From assembly GCF_025766255.1 (NCBI RefSeq), contig NW_026516771.1:62001-126000 (forward strand): 64,000 nucleotides of DNA. Reading direction: 5' to 3'. Position 1 is the stretch's first letter. Each line of letters starts with the position of its first letter. Origin of the DNA: Zychaea mexicana (taxonomy: Eukaryota > Mucoromycota > Mucoromycetes > Mucorales > Lichtheimiaceae). The position numbers and the translations under genes are program-made. Shown piece by piece: positions 36,636 to 48,379 of the stretch. The notes under the pieces are model-generated. The model saw only the letters and a program-made list of their open reading frames with translations. It was not told the origin of the DNA and did not search any database.

Positions 36636-38103
36636 TTTTTGTTTGGTGCGGTGTGTCAAAAAAATTTTTTTTTTCTCTATATTACGTTTCCCCCCCATCC
36701 TGTTTCCCCCAATCTCTCTTTCTTTTCTTTCCTTATACTACTTCCCCCTTTTATTTTCGCAGGGTAAGCCATCCGAATTTTTTTTTTGTTTTGTTTACAA
36801 AGCACATACACACACACGCACACATTATACCCTCGCCCTCCCATAATACCACGTAGTTTTGTCAGGTAGATCTTCGAGCTTTCATGCTCACCTCTTATGA
36901 AGATCTTCCGTTACACTCGTGGAAGAATAAACTTTTCGTTTCGACTGTGGGTGCTCTGTTCTAGAGTGTTCACGATAGAGATGGAGTTGCTTCTAATAGA
37001 GTTGAAGGCTGGCAGCTCTCTTTTTTTTTAAAGAGATTTGGTGGCCGTCTTCGTAGTTCTGAAGCAGACATTTCCCCTCTCTCTCTCTCTTTTGTGTGTG
37101 TGTGTGCGTGCGTGTGCGTATTTGAAATATATTTCAGGGCACTAACGCGTATGTATAGTTTGTTATAGGTCCATACTTTTACCATGATCAAGGACCAGTA
37201 GCTTAGTTTAGTTTAACTATAAATGAAATTTGCCACAATAATAAAATTCCATCTTGTTATTTGGGAGAAATTTTTTTTTTTTTGCGGGTATATATATGAT
37301 ACGCGTTTTCCCCAGGTTCCGCGGCAGCAACAGTAAAGTCAATACTAAGGTATTTGACGTCCATATTGCGCCATGTTGCAGACCCCATTTATTTTTTAAA
37401 GAATTGATGATCAAAAAGCCAAAAGGACCACCACAGGCCCTTTTTTAAGCATTCTAGACAACAGAAAATGTGGCGATGCAATCATGGCGTAGTGGTTAGC
37501 AATTCTTACTAGTATGTTTTTAGACAATGTTTTCAGCCCGTCTGTTTTGTGTGGCCGCAATAACAACAAGAAGAATAATCAGACGATTTGTATGCTGCTT
37601 CTCAACAACAACCTATATATCAGACGCTACTACACACAACATAGCAAGAAGCAAACCCTTACTCTAGAGATCACCGGCAGGAAATGATGAAGAATCTTCA
37701 TGTAGAATGTAATCAGTAACCAGGCAGGTGGGATCACCATAGCAACTGGTTAACTAAGGGCTGCTATGCAGCTTGGAAGAAAGTTGTCGTCATGGAAACG
37801 GGGCGAAGGTAAGTGTAACCATGGAAATGACGCAAAGGGCATTATTATTTGCGATTGTATTGAGTAGGTGAGACACACACACACAAAAACCTATTTTGCG
37901 ACATGAGTATAGTCGTTTCAATGTGTGGCGTGCAACAATTTTAATATCATAGGAACACATACACACGCTCCATTCTTTATTTCTTCTTCCTCTGTTCCTC
38001 TATTCGCCCTCTCTCTCTCCTTCTCTCTTTTTAAAAAGTCGACTCTTTTTTGCTTTTCTCTTCTTTTGCAGCTCGCCATTCTAAAAACTCTTTTTAGACA
38101 ACA
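36636..38103. other. Intergenic region, promoter of the Zds1-like gene
   Basis: About 1.5 kb. 36640-37450 is a T-rich 3' region with C/T and GT runs. 37730-37830 carries a cluster of X-box-like motifs, listed separately. 37970-38095 is a pyrimidine-rich leader. No gene is visible. Confidence 0.65.
37733..37828. promoter_or_regulatory. Cluster of three X-box-like (RFX/Crt1) motifs
   Basis: Three 14-bp near-palindromes match the RFX consensus GTNRCC-N0-3-RGYAAC with one or two mismatches: ATCACCATAGCAAC (37733-37746), GTCGTCATGGAAAC (37786-37799) and GTAACCATGGAAAT (37815-37828). All have a 2-bp spacer. They lie 270-370 bp upstream of the Zds1-like start codon. RFX-family factors are known in fungi (Crt1, Sak1), but binding here is inferred. 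Confidence 0.4.
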
Positions 38104-40080
38104 ATGACAGAAGTCATGAGCAACAACGTTGTGGGTTTACTACCCAGCAGTGAAATAATCGCACACAAGAAAAGCCTTGTTCCGCCTATTCCTCCAAACG
38201 AAACAGTAGCCAAAGCAGCAGCAACAACAGCAGACGAGGAAGAGGAAAGAATCAAGCGGCGACAGCGTAGAGCTAAACGGTCGAAAAGCATTCCAACCGA
38301 TATGGGCCAAATGTTGAAACAGTTACAGTTGCCCGTCGAAGAAATCACAAAGAACTTGGGATCTTTTTCTCACCTGATATGGTAGGAAAAAAAGAGAGAG
38401 AGAGGATGGATTGGAGATATCTAAATTCGACAATGGTAGTATAACATACCAATTGCTCATCAAATACGCACACAAAACATATTACATTTATTACAATATC
38501 CCTACATACAACAACCACAAAAAAAAAAAACGCGGCACACCACGCGACCATTCTCAATAGGGTTCCCGCGCACAAGCATCCACAAATTGCCCCGAGTGAA
38601 TTTGCCGCGTGGATCAGATCTTTTAGCCATGACGACACTATAACCAGCAGTAACAACAACGACAACAATGAGCCATTCTTACCAACGAACAGAATTTTTA
38701 ACAACAACAAAAAAGCATGTTTGCAGCGCAAAAAATCCAGCTTATCCAAATCATATACCCTTGACGAGCTACTTAATACTGATCATCATCACCGCCATCA
38801 TCGTCCCTCATCAGCACCACCAGGTATTTAAAGTTGTGTTTGCTCTTAAAAAATATCAAAGTCAGGTGTCTTTCCATTCATTCAAAAAGATGCGATTCTT
38901 TTAATTTGCAGAAAAAAACAATGATACACGCGCAGCTGCAGTTAACGTATTCAACCGATACTCGACCGTCCATGGCAATGATGATTCCCGGGTCCTTGTA
39001 CCACGTGAAAGCCGAAGCCTTTCGCGACGATCAGCACTATCATCTCGGAGCAGTAGTGGAGGACGCCGCAGACGATCGATAACGGGTCTTGAAAGTAACA
39101 AGAAACAACAACATCGACGAAGTAGTGATGGGGCTCTAGTCATGGAAAAAGACCAGGAAGAAGAAGAGGAAGACTGGGTGATACCACCAGGTGGGATTGC
39201 ATTACATGATCGGCCCGTCAGTATGAGTGAATGGGTTGACCTGGGCGACGCAAGTCTTGACAACCTGCTGTTTTCACGGCGCGTGCATAATAATCAACAA
39301 GCTTGTTGGGCAAGCACGACGCCTCCATCCCCGCCACCTCCTCCTCCACATACGGTACAAGCGACCTATTACCCTCTTTCTCGACCTTCTCCTACTACTA
39401 CTACTACTACTGCTAGTACTACTGCTCCTCCTACTCCTCCTCATGCTGCTGCTGTTCCATCAACAACAACAACAACAACACCACTGCCGCCGCCACCAGA
39501 ACCACGGAAAAGGAGGAAAAGCTTAAAGCAATCTGTCAAAAGAAAAAAGTCATGGATCGCCAATTTGTTTCAGCATCAGCAGCAACAGCAGGAGCAACAA
39601 CACTCAAGAGAGTTACTGTCACCTCCACCACCAGTACCGGACTATAAAAAAAATAACAATAAAAAGAAGGAGGAAAAAAAGGGATTTGGATCATTGATTA
39701 CACGATCATTATCTCTATCGAGTAAAAAGAAGAGCAGCAAACGCCTATCCCAACAGCAGCAGCAGCAGCAGCAACAATCAGTAGCCTCATCGCCCGAACA
39801 AGCAAATCTACAACTTTTCCCAGCAGGGCATCATCAGCGACTGCCGATCCATACTGAACGAGCCGTTTATCGTTTATCGCATATAAAACTGGCGAATCCA
39901 CGTCGACCTTTACATCAGCAGGTCCTGATATCCAATTTCATGTATCATTATCTTTCTTTGCAACCTGGGTTCCAATACTATTATCGACAACAACAACAGC
40001 AGCAGCAGCAGCAACAACCACTGCCACCACCTCCTCCTCCCCATCGACAACAGCAACATCAAAATGCTGTATATCTTTGA
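38104..40080 (+). CDS. Zds1-like protein with Zds C-terminal domain
   Basis: Predicted regulator of PP2A-Cdc55, by analogy with yeast Zds1/Zds2, acting in mitotic entry, polarity and stress signalling. Exons 38104-38381, 38561-38823 and 38912-40080 give 569 residues. The C-terminal block at about 496-531 (ERAVYRLSHIKLANPRRPLH, then QQVLISNFMYHYLSL) is the hallmark Zds_C motif. Near the N-terminus a basic patch and RSKSIPTDMGQMLKQLQLPV form a second conserved-looking segment. The rest is low complexity: poly-T, poly-P, poly-Q and basic Lys/Ser stretches. It lies 262 bp upstream of a Ppz-type phosphatase on the same strand. The family call rests on the C-terminal motif alone. Confidence 0.88.
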
Positions 40081-40342
40081 AAATCCCATAATGTCACTGT
40101 TTCGCAAAGCTACGCAACAAAAAAAGGTTGTTATCGGGACTTTAAATCTCGTGATCAATGTGTATATATAATTGTGGGTTGTGCTTTGTGCTTTCTGGAG
40201 GGTGTACGACACAATGTAATAATAATCTGATTAATATTGGGTTTTATTGTTGGGATCCAAAGGAAAAAAAATCAACAGCGAGCCGATTTCCCTTTTCTCT
40301 CTCTATTTTTTTCCCACCAGCATTTCTTTTTTTCTGTTTGTT

Positions 40343-42312
40343 ATGGGCAACACTATTTCAAAAAAACGTAATAAACATGGTGGAGGTGGAGGTGGTGGTA
40401 GTAGTCGTCAATACAAGCAGCAACAACCACCTGTCCAAACAGTCTACGTCCCTGACAATGAGTATAGTACCAATACTGCACAGTCGGGCAACTCCATTCT
40501 AGTCAATTCCCACCATCGGTCATCTAGAACGCAATCATCACAAGACGAGATGGCAGCATTAGCTCAATTGAATCCAGAATATCCTGTAACGCAACAACAA
40601 CAACAACAACAACAGTACTATGCGACTTCAACAGATAAAGAAGCAGCAGAACAACATCCCCAGCATAAATTATTATCTCAATCCGACTACTGGCCTCCTC
40701 ATAAAAATGATACCAACAATCAACAGCAGCAGCAGCAACAATACCCCAATAACAACCACCACAGTAATGGCTACTATAACAACAATTCGACGGATGAAAA
40801 TCAGCTGACAGTCGGATCCCTTAACCAGTTGACAGTCAGCAGCATGTTGAAAGGACCGCTTCAGGTAGACGACTGTATCCGTCGATTGATCGACGTCGGC
40901 CGATCCAACAAGGTGCCGAAACAGCTCTGCTTAAAGAACTCCGAGGTCAATGCGATTTGCAAAACGGCATACGAAATTTTCATGAGCCAACCGGTAAAGA
41001 AAAAAAAGAAGGTTTAAGCGCGCCGTCGATTCTTCACAAGAGAGAGAGAAAGAGAGTGAAAGGAAGGGCCTTATCACTATACCAAAAAGAGTCTAGACTT
41101 AAAAAAAAATATACTCACTGACTCTTGCTTTATCACTTTCACCCTTCCCCCCCCCCTTAAACACATTTTACCCCCTTCCCCCCCTTGATTTTCTTTCCAA
41201 AAACAGACGCTACTGGAATTGTCACCACCCGTCAAGATCGTCGGCGATACGCATGGTCAATTCACTGACCTAATCCGGCTATTTGACATGGGCGGATTTC
41301 CACCGAGCAGTAATTACTTATTTTTGGGTGACTATGTGGATCGTGGCAAGCAGTCGTTGGAAACCATCTTGTTGTTGCTGTGCTACAAGATCAAATACCC
41401 AGAGACGTTCTTTTTGTTGCGTGGAAACCATGAATGTGCAAATGTGACAAGAGGTGAGTCTACTTGGCCTTTCAGAGGAGCTGTGGATTGGTGGGGAGCA
41501 TGCATAAAAGGGTAATCAATTAATAACTATAACGGGGTAACGTGTCTAGTATACGGCTTTTACGACGAATGCAAACGACGATTGAATCCAAAAATGTGGC
41601 GAGTCTTTATCGACGTGTTCAACACGATGCCCATTGCCGCGCTTGTGGCCAACAAGATCTTTTGCGTGCACGGGGGTCTGTCACCTTCGTTGCACAACAT
41701 GGACGAGATCCGCCAGTTGGAACGACCGACCGATGTGCCTGATTACGGTCTTCTCAAGTAAGCATTGTTTGAAATGAAAAAGAACGAGCTGGAAACTACA
41801 TTTTTTTTAAACACACACACATTCCCCATTTGCTTTATAGTGACTTATTGTGGAGTGATCCTGCAGACCTGACTGGCGACTGGGAGGACAACGAACGCGG
41901 TGTGTCGTACTGTTTTGGCAAGAAGGTCATCAACGAGTTCCTGGCCAAATTCGACTTGGACCTGGTCTGCCGTGCACACATGGTGGTGGAGGACGGATAC
42001 GAGTTTTTTAATGATCGGACATTGGTCACGGTGTTTTCGGCTCCAAACTATTGTGGCGAGTTTGATAATTTTGGAGCGATCATGAGCGTTTCGGAGGAAT
42101 TGTTGTGTAGTTTTGAATTGCTTACACCGGCAGATCATCCGCTGGCTCAAAAGCAGCAGCAGCAGCAGCAGCAGCAACAGCAATATAATAGCAATAGCAG
42201 TAGTAATGGCAATAGTAGTAGTAGCAGTAATCACTCTAATTATAATAACAATCCACCCGTAGCAGCTGCTGGTAGTTATAATTATTACGACAGCAACAGA
42301 CCACCCGTGTAA
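40343..42312 (+). CDS. Ser/Thr protein phosphatase, Ppz type
   Basis: PP1-related phosphatase; yeast Ppz1/2 control K+ uptake, salt tolerance and cell integrity and are inhibited by Hal3. Exons 40343-40993, 41207-41453, 41550-41757 and 41841-42312 give 525 residues. The start codon gives MGNTISKK, an N-myristoylation signal typical of Ppz, followed by a disordered N-terminal extension of about 165 residues with Gly, Gln and Asn runs. The catalytic core (about 170-475) has metal-ligand motifs GDTHGQ (230-235), GDYVDRG (258-264) and GNHE, plus [13 protein letters not shown]. The first motif has Thr where PP1 enzymes have Ile or Val. [18 protein letters not shown] and [11 protein letters not shown] favour Ppz over PP1. 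The C-terminus is extended by Q-, N- and S-runs. Confidence 0.95.
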
Positions 42313-45068
42313 AATAGCCCTCCCTCCCTCCCTCCCTCCTTCTTTGTACTTTAAAAAATCATTTACAAATATACACATTACTATCACTCTTTTAAGGTTA
42401 TTTCTTTATTCTCGCTTGTTCGTTCTCCTTCTCCCAGCTGGTGCTAAGTACCCCTTCTCTCTTGCTATACCGTACCTCCCCCCCCCCTTAACCTTTTTTT
42501 ATTTTTTTCGGAATTGGGGTCGATTTCCTGCTTGTATCACCACGCGGATGGTTTAGGATCACCTTATGTCTCGTGTGGGAGAGATGTGTCTCCCGTACTC
42601 TATTTCTTTTTCATCGTATGCATGTGTGGATGATCATCCATTGAAGGCAGAAAGCAAGAAACTTTATGTTTTTTACTCGCGCGTTTCATTCAATATAGTA
42701 GCCCAGAAAAACAATTGTGTCTTGGTTCTTGCAAATGAGTCTAAACTATAAGCAGCTGCTGCTGCGTGTTTTTAATTGAGTGAAAGCCAAAAATTGTTTA
42801 TTTATGAACGGCATGGCAAACTCCGGAACAAGCGAGCCGAAAGCGAGGTGATATGTAAGTAAAGCGTGAGGCATTTTTTTATTTGTGAAAGTGACACTCT
42901 CTTGGAGTGTTATTTTCGTGTCACTGCTGCCGCGGATGGCTCCGTAGTTGTTTTGAGTTTTAAAAAAAAAAAGTGATGCGAATAAACGATATTGTAGATT
43001 GGAGAAGCCGGGAAGGGTTTAAAAAAGAAGGGGGCGGGGGAGAATGCTTTTAGAGGAGGAGCAGCAGCAGGAAAAACAACAACAAAAACGCGTGGAGACC
43101 GGAAGGGTCGGCTACCAGTGATAAATAAGGGATGACTAACGTTTCTTTCTTTACCCTTCAACACACTGGGTGGCTTCTTATTATTGCCCTTTACGAATGA
43201 TACATCCAAGGCATGATCGTATAGATGGAGTGGGTAGGTCGTGGCTCCCCCCGTAGTAGTACATGATAGGCTTGCTACACCGATATGATCTGTGTGTCCC
43301 GACTCTTGAATACATTCTTCGTGGTGCGTTTGCAAGGCAGCAGTAACAACTGCTAGAACATTGATAGACAGAAAGGGGCATGTATCTTTTTTAGGAGTAT
43401 CGGCCTGCCAATGAGGTGGTGGTGGTGGTGGTAGTAGTAAGAAAGCAACTGCAATGCTGCAGATCATATTCTCTCCCGTCGTATAACCTTCACCCCCCCC
43501 CACCCAATAACCAGCACACTCCTGTCATTGACATGAAATGTGCTACTCTCACTCTCTCTGCTATGAAATACTAAAAAAAGAGTTGCATGCTCGATAGACC
43601 CCATGTGTACTCTATCGTCCATGTCAATCTTTCACACTTTTCCTTTGCACGACCAGGGTTGTTGTTGTTGTCGTCGTCGTTGTCGTTGTTAAACCAAAAG
43701 TTTAAAAAAAGGTTTTTCTTAACCCCCCCCCCCACACACACACACACACAAGAAAAAGGGGGATCCACGAACCATGCGTCTTTCCCTAGCAACGATCATA
43801 AAGTATGTGCCATTGCCCCGAATGTCCGGATTCTCTCTCACTCTCTGTGTGTGCTCTCGCTCATATGCTTGGTATTAGCAGCTATGGAGAGTTTTTAGCA
43901 CAACAAACAGGGCCGGAGATAACTTCAACCATAGACAGAGTGGAATAAAGAAACCTTTATTTTTTTTTTAACCTCCTGCATATGAATGTGCACACACACA
44001 TCGTCTATAATGATACTGTAGCGAGGTACATCTAGACGCACATAGACACACATAATGACATATTACCACTATCACATACGCACACACACACTCTCTCTCT
44101 CTTTCCAGCCTCTGCTCTGTATATCATGTATACACATTTTTAACCTTTTTCTTTGTTGTTGTTGTTGTTGTTGTTGTGCGTGGTGTTGGTTCTGTTATCT
44201 TGGCACAGATCCTGCTGCTGCTGCCGCTTTAAGACAATAATAGTAAATGCTCCTTCTGTACCCTCTCCTCTCTCTCTGTGTGTGTAAATCCTCTTGCATA
44301 TACATACTGTATGCACACTACTACATCCTACACCTCACATACACAGTAACTGATAGGCATCGAATGGACGTGTATCACACAAGGAAGCAGAAAGAGCGAC
44401 GCGTCGTTGTTGATGAGGGATTGACAGACTTCTTTCTCTCCTGAATCGAAACATACGGTGGAGAGTGGCTTGATTTGGAACGATCTGTGGTCCTTCCGCT
44501 TTCGATGTTGTGTTGCAATGCTGCTCCAATCACTGTAATACCAACATGGTTACATCCCTTTTGATCTGCAACAATATGGGTAATTTATAGGACACACTTG
44601 TCAAAAAAAGAGGGGTCGTGCAGCACACACACCCAGAGGAGTGCGTGCGTTTGTTTTTCGTTGCGCGTCTAAATAATGATGATGTACAGATATCATGCTT
44701 GTTAAGCAAGGGGTTCTTGCACACACACACACACACATACACACACCTTCGACCGTGCCTCTTTTTGAATTCTTTTTTGTTTTTTTTTTCGCTTCCCCCA
44801 AATCGATAACTTATATAAAGAGACATCGCCTACCCGTTTGACTTTTTTCCTTTTTATTTTTATTTTGTTATTACAACAACTCTTCACACTTTTTTTTTTC
44901 TTTCTATTTTTCTCTTTTGTAATTTTCTTGACTTGTCAAGAGACTAATTTGTGTGCTATATACTTTGTATCAACATTTTACTTCAAACTATCTCAAACTC
45001 TCTCTCTCTCTCGCTCGCTCGCTCTCTATTGACCTTTCAAGAACAGCAACAAACCAAAAAATTCCATA
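42313..45068. other. Long intergenic region rich in simple repeats
   Basis: About 2.75 kb. Contains CCCT repeats (42319-42340), a long minus-strand open frame at 42910-43467 listed separately, a C-run followed by (CA)n (43723-43750), GTT repeats (44155-44177), CA/CT runs, and the pyrimidine-rich leader of the zinc-finger gene ending in (CT)n/(CGCT)n at 44999-45027. Confidence 0.6.
42910..43467 (-). CDS. Possible small secreted protein
   Basis: Not recognised. An uninterrupted frame from ATG 43467 gives 185 residues. The N-terminus [20 protein letters not shown] resembles a signal peptide, though the Pro run right after the hydrophobic core is unusual. The following 90 residues (DTPKKDTCPFLSINVLAVVT..ALQTHHEECIQESGHTDHIG) have even composition with a few Cys. 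The C-terminal third is low-complexity (Pro, Phe, Ala) and may be untranslated sequence read through because an intron or true stop was missed. The length in GC-neutral sequence is more than chance would usually give, but evidence is weak. Confidence 0.3.
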   Translation of the reverse strand: MICSIAVAFLLLPPPPPPHWQADTPKKDTCPFLSINVLAVVTAALQTHHEECIQESGHTDHIGVASLSCTTTGGATTYPLHLYDHALDVSFVKGNNKKPPSVLKGKERNVSHPLFITGSRPFRSPRVFVVVFPAAAPPLKAFSPAPFFFKPFPASPIYNIVYSHHFFFLKLKTTTEPSAAAVTRK

Positions 45069-45992
45069 ATGTATCAAGATTACTATTACACTCGACCTGA
45101 TCTGTTTTGCAATGGCAAGGAGAACGAATCGCTAGAGTACAACGTCGTGGTGGATCCTTCAATGCTGTTGCCTTCGTCGCCTTCGAACTTTATGATGATG
45201 CCAGCGTTGGATACGAGTAGTTCACAGCAACAACAACAAGACGACGAGTCTTCTTCGTGGTGGGCTGTCAACAGCGACAACAGCGCCCTCTCGTCGCCGA
45301 CCGAGCTTTCACTTTCTCACCCGTCGCCCACTTATTCGCCTTACTCCGACAGTATCAGTCAACCTTCGCCCATCGATGATGCCTCGTTCGAATATTATCC
45401 TCACCCACCTACTGCTATTGACGTTGCCACTCCAGCTTATGAATATTACTATTATCCGCCTCCAATCGCAACAACTACATTGTTGCCATGCGACGAAGGA
45501 TGCGGTTGCCACGGTAATACCACTCCTACTCCCACTTCGACGACGACTAGCAACTGTGCTCCTGGAGTACAAGTAGTAGGAACCACGCCAACAACAACAA
45601 CGACGACCATGTCACCTCAATGCCTTTATGAAGAAACAGCAGCACCTTCGCCTAAAAAAACCGAGCAATCCTACCACGAAGCAACAGCAGCAGCAGTAGT
45701 AATGCAGCAACCACATCAACAGCAACCTATTTCTTCTTCTGCTGCTATGAATGGTTCACTGCGTCCGTATCCATGCTACTTGTGCACACGCGCCTTTGCC
45801 CGCAAACACGATCTCCAACGACACATCCGAGTCCACACCGGAGCAAAGCCCTACGCCTGCCTGTGCTGCAAAAAGGCGTTTGCACGCACCGATGCGCTGA
45901 AGAGACACCTGCGCATGGAGGAAGCATGTCGCACAAGCCCCGAGATCCAGGCCATGAAGTGTGCCGGCAAGCGCCGTTACCGAAACCTCTAA
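45069..45992 (+). CDS. C2H2 zinc-finger transcription factor, Crz1/Prz1-like fingers
   Basis: Predicted DNA-binding regulator of 307 residues, single exon. Residues 1-225 are a disordered Ser/Pro/Thr/Gln/Tyr-rich region typical of activation domains. The C-terminal 75 residues hold two fingers: a canonical C2H2 (YPCYLCTRAFARKHDLQRHI with a following VH) and a second of C2HC form (ACLCCKKAFARTDALKRH then LRMEEAC). The spacing and the RKHDLQRH/ARTDALKRH helices resemble fingers of calcineurin-responsive Crz1/Prz1 factors, but Pro- and Ser-rich zinc-finger factors of other families share them, so the subfamily is uncertain. A CT-rich leader precedes the ATG. The 3' neighbour is on the opposite strand. 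Confidence 0.9.
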   Translation: MYQDYYYTRPDLFCNGKENESLEYNVVVDPSMLLPSSPSNFMMMPALDTSSSQQQQQDDESSSWWAVNSDNSALSSPTELSLSHPSPTYSPYSDSISQPSPIDDASFEYYPHPPTAIDVATPAYEYYYYPPPIATTTLLPCDEGCGCHGNTTPTPTSTTTSNCAPGVQVVGTTPTTTTTTMSPQCLYEETAAPSPKKTEQSYHEATAAAVVMQQPHQQQPISSSAAMNGSLRPYPCYLCTRAFARKHDLQRHIRVHTGAKPYACLCCKKAFARTDALKRHLRMEEACRTSPEIQAMKCAGKRRYRNL

Positions 45993-46911
45993 ATTCATCA
46001 TCAACCTACTTTCTTTATACACACACATACACTCTCTCTCTCCTGTGATGAACTTCATTCCTTCTTCCGCCAACTATTCTCTCTCTACCTCCAACTCCCT
46101 CTCAAAAATCAGCAACAACAACAACAACAACATTCACCATTATTCAACTTTCACATTCACAACCAAAAAAAAAACACTCCCACTTATTTCATCATCATTC
46201 ACCACCCTCCTCTTCTTCCACGTTTGCATTTTCTTTTTTTTTTCTACTATCACATTCACGCACACACATACACAAAAAAGCCGTTGACGGCCCCTTACCC
46301 CATATGAATTATATCCTCTTTTATCATTATCCTCCATTGTCAGCCTCTTTCCTTCATTCTTCTGTTATGAGTATATCATCATTCTACCATTATCATCATT
46401 TGCAGCTTTTCTTTTTCTTTATTATATCATACATATTTATGTGTTTTGAATTTGCGCCTTACCCCCACCCCAAACACACCTCCAATATGATTTCTTTTTT
46501 TTTTCTTTTATGTAGTTACATTATATATGTTTTTTTATCATTATTTGCCCAAGCAGTTACTTTCATCCATATACCTTTTTTTCCCTCCCCCTACCTTTTT
46601 TTTGTATAGAGCATTTTTTCTCCCTCCCACCAAACCGTTTTTTTTCTCATTATTTCCGAGCGATTATATATAATGAAAAAGAAAAAAATATATATATACA
46701 TACTTTTACTCCAATCATTCATCGAACCAAAGAAAGAAAGCATGTGATTTTTTCTTTTTAATATGTGTATGCTTTAGAACAGAAGCAGCAGAAAAAAAAA
46801 GCGGGGGGAAGAGGGGTGGAAGAAAGATAAATTATGCAATGCAAGGACGAAGAGAGGTATATTTATGATCAACTGACTTGAGGAAAAAAGAACAATGGTG
46901 TGTTTTTTGTT
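45993..46911. other. Convergent intergenic region
   Basis: About 920 bp, strongly T- and C-rich on the plus strand with many poly-T runs, a short (TA)n run at 46690-46700, and no gene. It contains the 3' ends of the zinc-finger gene and the ABC ATPase gene. Confidence 0.7.
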
Positions 46912-47894
46912 TTACATGGAGATGGTGGTTTCATTAGCAGTTCTGTCCGATAATGCATCATCCGCTTCAGCTGATTTCGATGCCAACCGCTTCAACGTCA
47001 ATGTGTTTGTAGCCACTCGACTCTCCTGTTCTGCACTGTGCGTGATCCAGATACACGTCTTGGTCTTGAGCGTCTTTTCCACAAGCAAGCATGATTCCGG
47101 ATCAAGAGCCGATGTAGGTTCTATATCATCGCACCCGATTTAAAGTTAACAAAGCGACACGCACGCATAAACCGTATCTAGTTAAAGTTTCGATTCATAT
47201 AAAGAAAGTTTACCATCCAATAACAAGATTTCGGGATTCAGTGCCAATGCAACAGCCAACGCAGCTCGCTGCATTTCTCCTCCAGACAAGTTGCTCCAAC
47301 TTTCAGTAAAGTGTGATTCAGACAAGTTCCATTCCATACCGATTTGTGCCTATCCACACCATCACGGAAACGAAAAATGTTATTATATTCGATTGGGAGG
47401 GCAAAAAACAAATTTATCAGTGATTCCCAAAAAGGACTTACAGGATCACCCAAGTTTTTCTTTTCCTTTTGGCTCGCAAAGTTCTTTGCCATGTTAAATA
47501 AGTCCAGCGGCGTGCCCGTGTGGATCGCAGGTCGCTGAGGGACATACATGACACGTGATCGCCACAGGGGTACACCGTATTCAGCAGCTTCTTTGCCATA
47601 CAGTTTGACCTCTCCTTCGTCGTAAGGAACCAGTTCTGCTAGGCACTTTAACAAGGTTGTTTTTCTGTGGAAACGTTGTCAAACAACAACGACTGAGTCA
47701 ATGAATGGTCCTAATTTGAGAAGAATCCAGGTAGGTAGTATGAAAAAAAAAAAAGGAGTAAAATCTTACCCAGCACCACTGGGACCTCGTAAAACCAAGA
47801 CATCGCCCTTGCAAAGGTAAATGTCAATGTCTTTAAAAAGCCAGCGGCCATCGCCAACTTGCATGGACAATCCAGTTGCTTCAAGCATGGTCAT
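46912..47894 (-). CDS. ABC transporter ATPase subunit, FetA/STAR1-like
   Basis: Stand-alone nucleotide-binding protein of 230 residues that would energise a separate membrane subunit. Exons 47894-47770, 47664-47442, 47349-47214 and 47120-46912. Motifs: Walker A GPSGAGKTT (37-45), Q-loop in VMYVPQRP, signature NLSGGEMQRAAL (136-147), Walker B EILLLDEPTSALDPES, and an H-loop His in CIWITHSAEQES. The short length and overall pattern resemble bacterial FetA (YbbL) and plant STAR1, whose partners (FetB/STAR2, UPF0014 family) transport iron or UDP-glucose. No such partner is encoded in this window, so the substrate is unknown. The exon 1-exon 2 junction splits Walker A. Confidence 0.9.
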
Positions 47895-48379
47895 TTTCTA
47901 TGTGTGTGGTATATATTTTACAGACAAAAGAAAAGAGAAGAAAAGGGAAAACTCTGACACCCTTTACCAGGTTCGCCCCCACCCCCCTTGAAGTGTTTGT
48001 GTGTGTGTGTGTGTGTGTGACCTTGATGCACCGCACAACATCCCGATCCCGTTTCAATCACTACTCAGTAACTGGTTATGGAGACCTCCCCATAAACAGT
48101 GAAACATCATCATTCAGAGATCAGTTCCTGAAAAAATCAAACAAATCAGCAATCTAAGATATCCGAATGTTTCCGTATCATCTCTTTTTCTGCTGTTGTG
48201 AAAAAGAAAAGATCAACCCGTTTCTTAGGACGTTGGTAGTACAGTTACCGTAGTGTGGTTTTTGTGCAACCAGATGGCGATGTTCATCTGTTTCAAAAAA
48301 AGCAGGCTGAATGATTTTGACACTGCGTATGGTGAATTTGAACCTCTGCAAAGGAATGGGGTTTTTTTAATTACAACAA

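Noticed and set aside
37482..37560. tRNA-like A-box (TGGCGTAGTGGTTAGC)
   Set aside because: No B-box (GGTTCGANTCC) within range and no acceptor-stem pairing or anticodon arm can be folded; looks like a chance match or a tiny tRNA-derived fragment.
38345..38749. 134-codon minus-strand frame
   Set aside because: Antisense shadow of Zds1-like exon 2 and its flanking intron.
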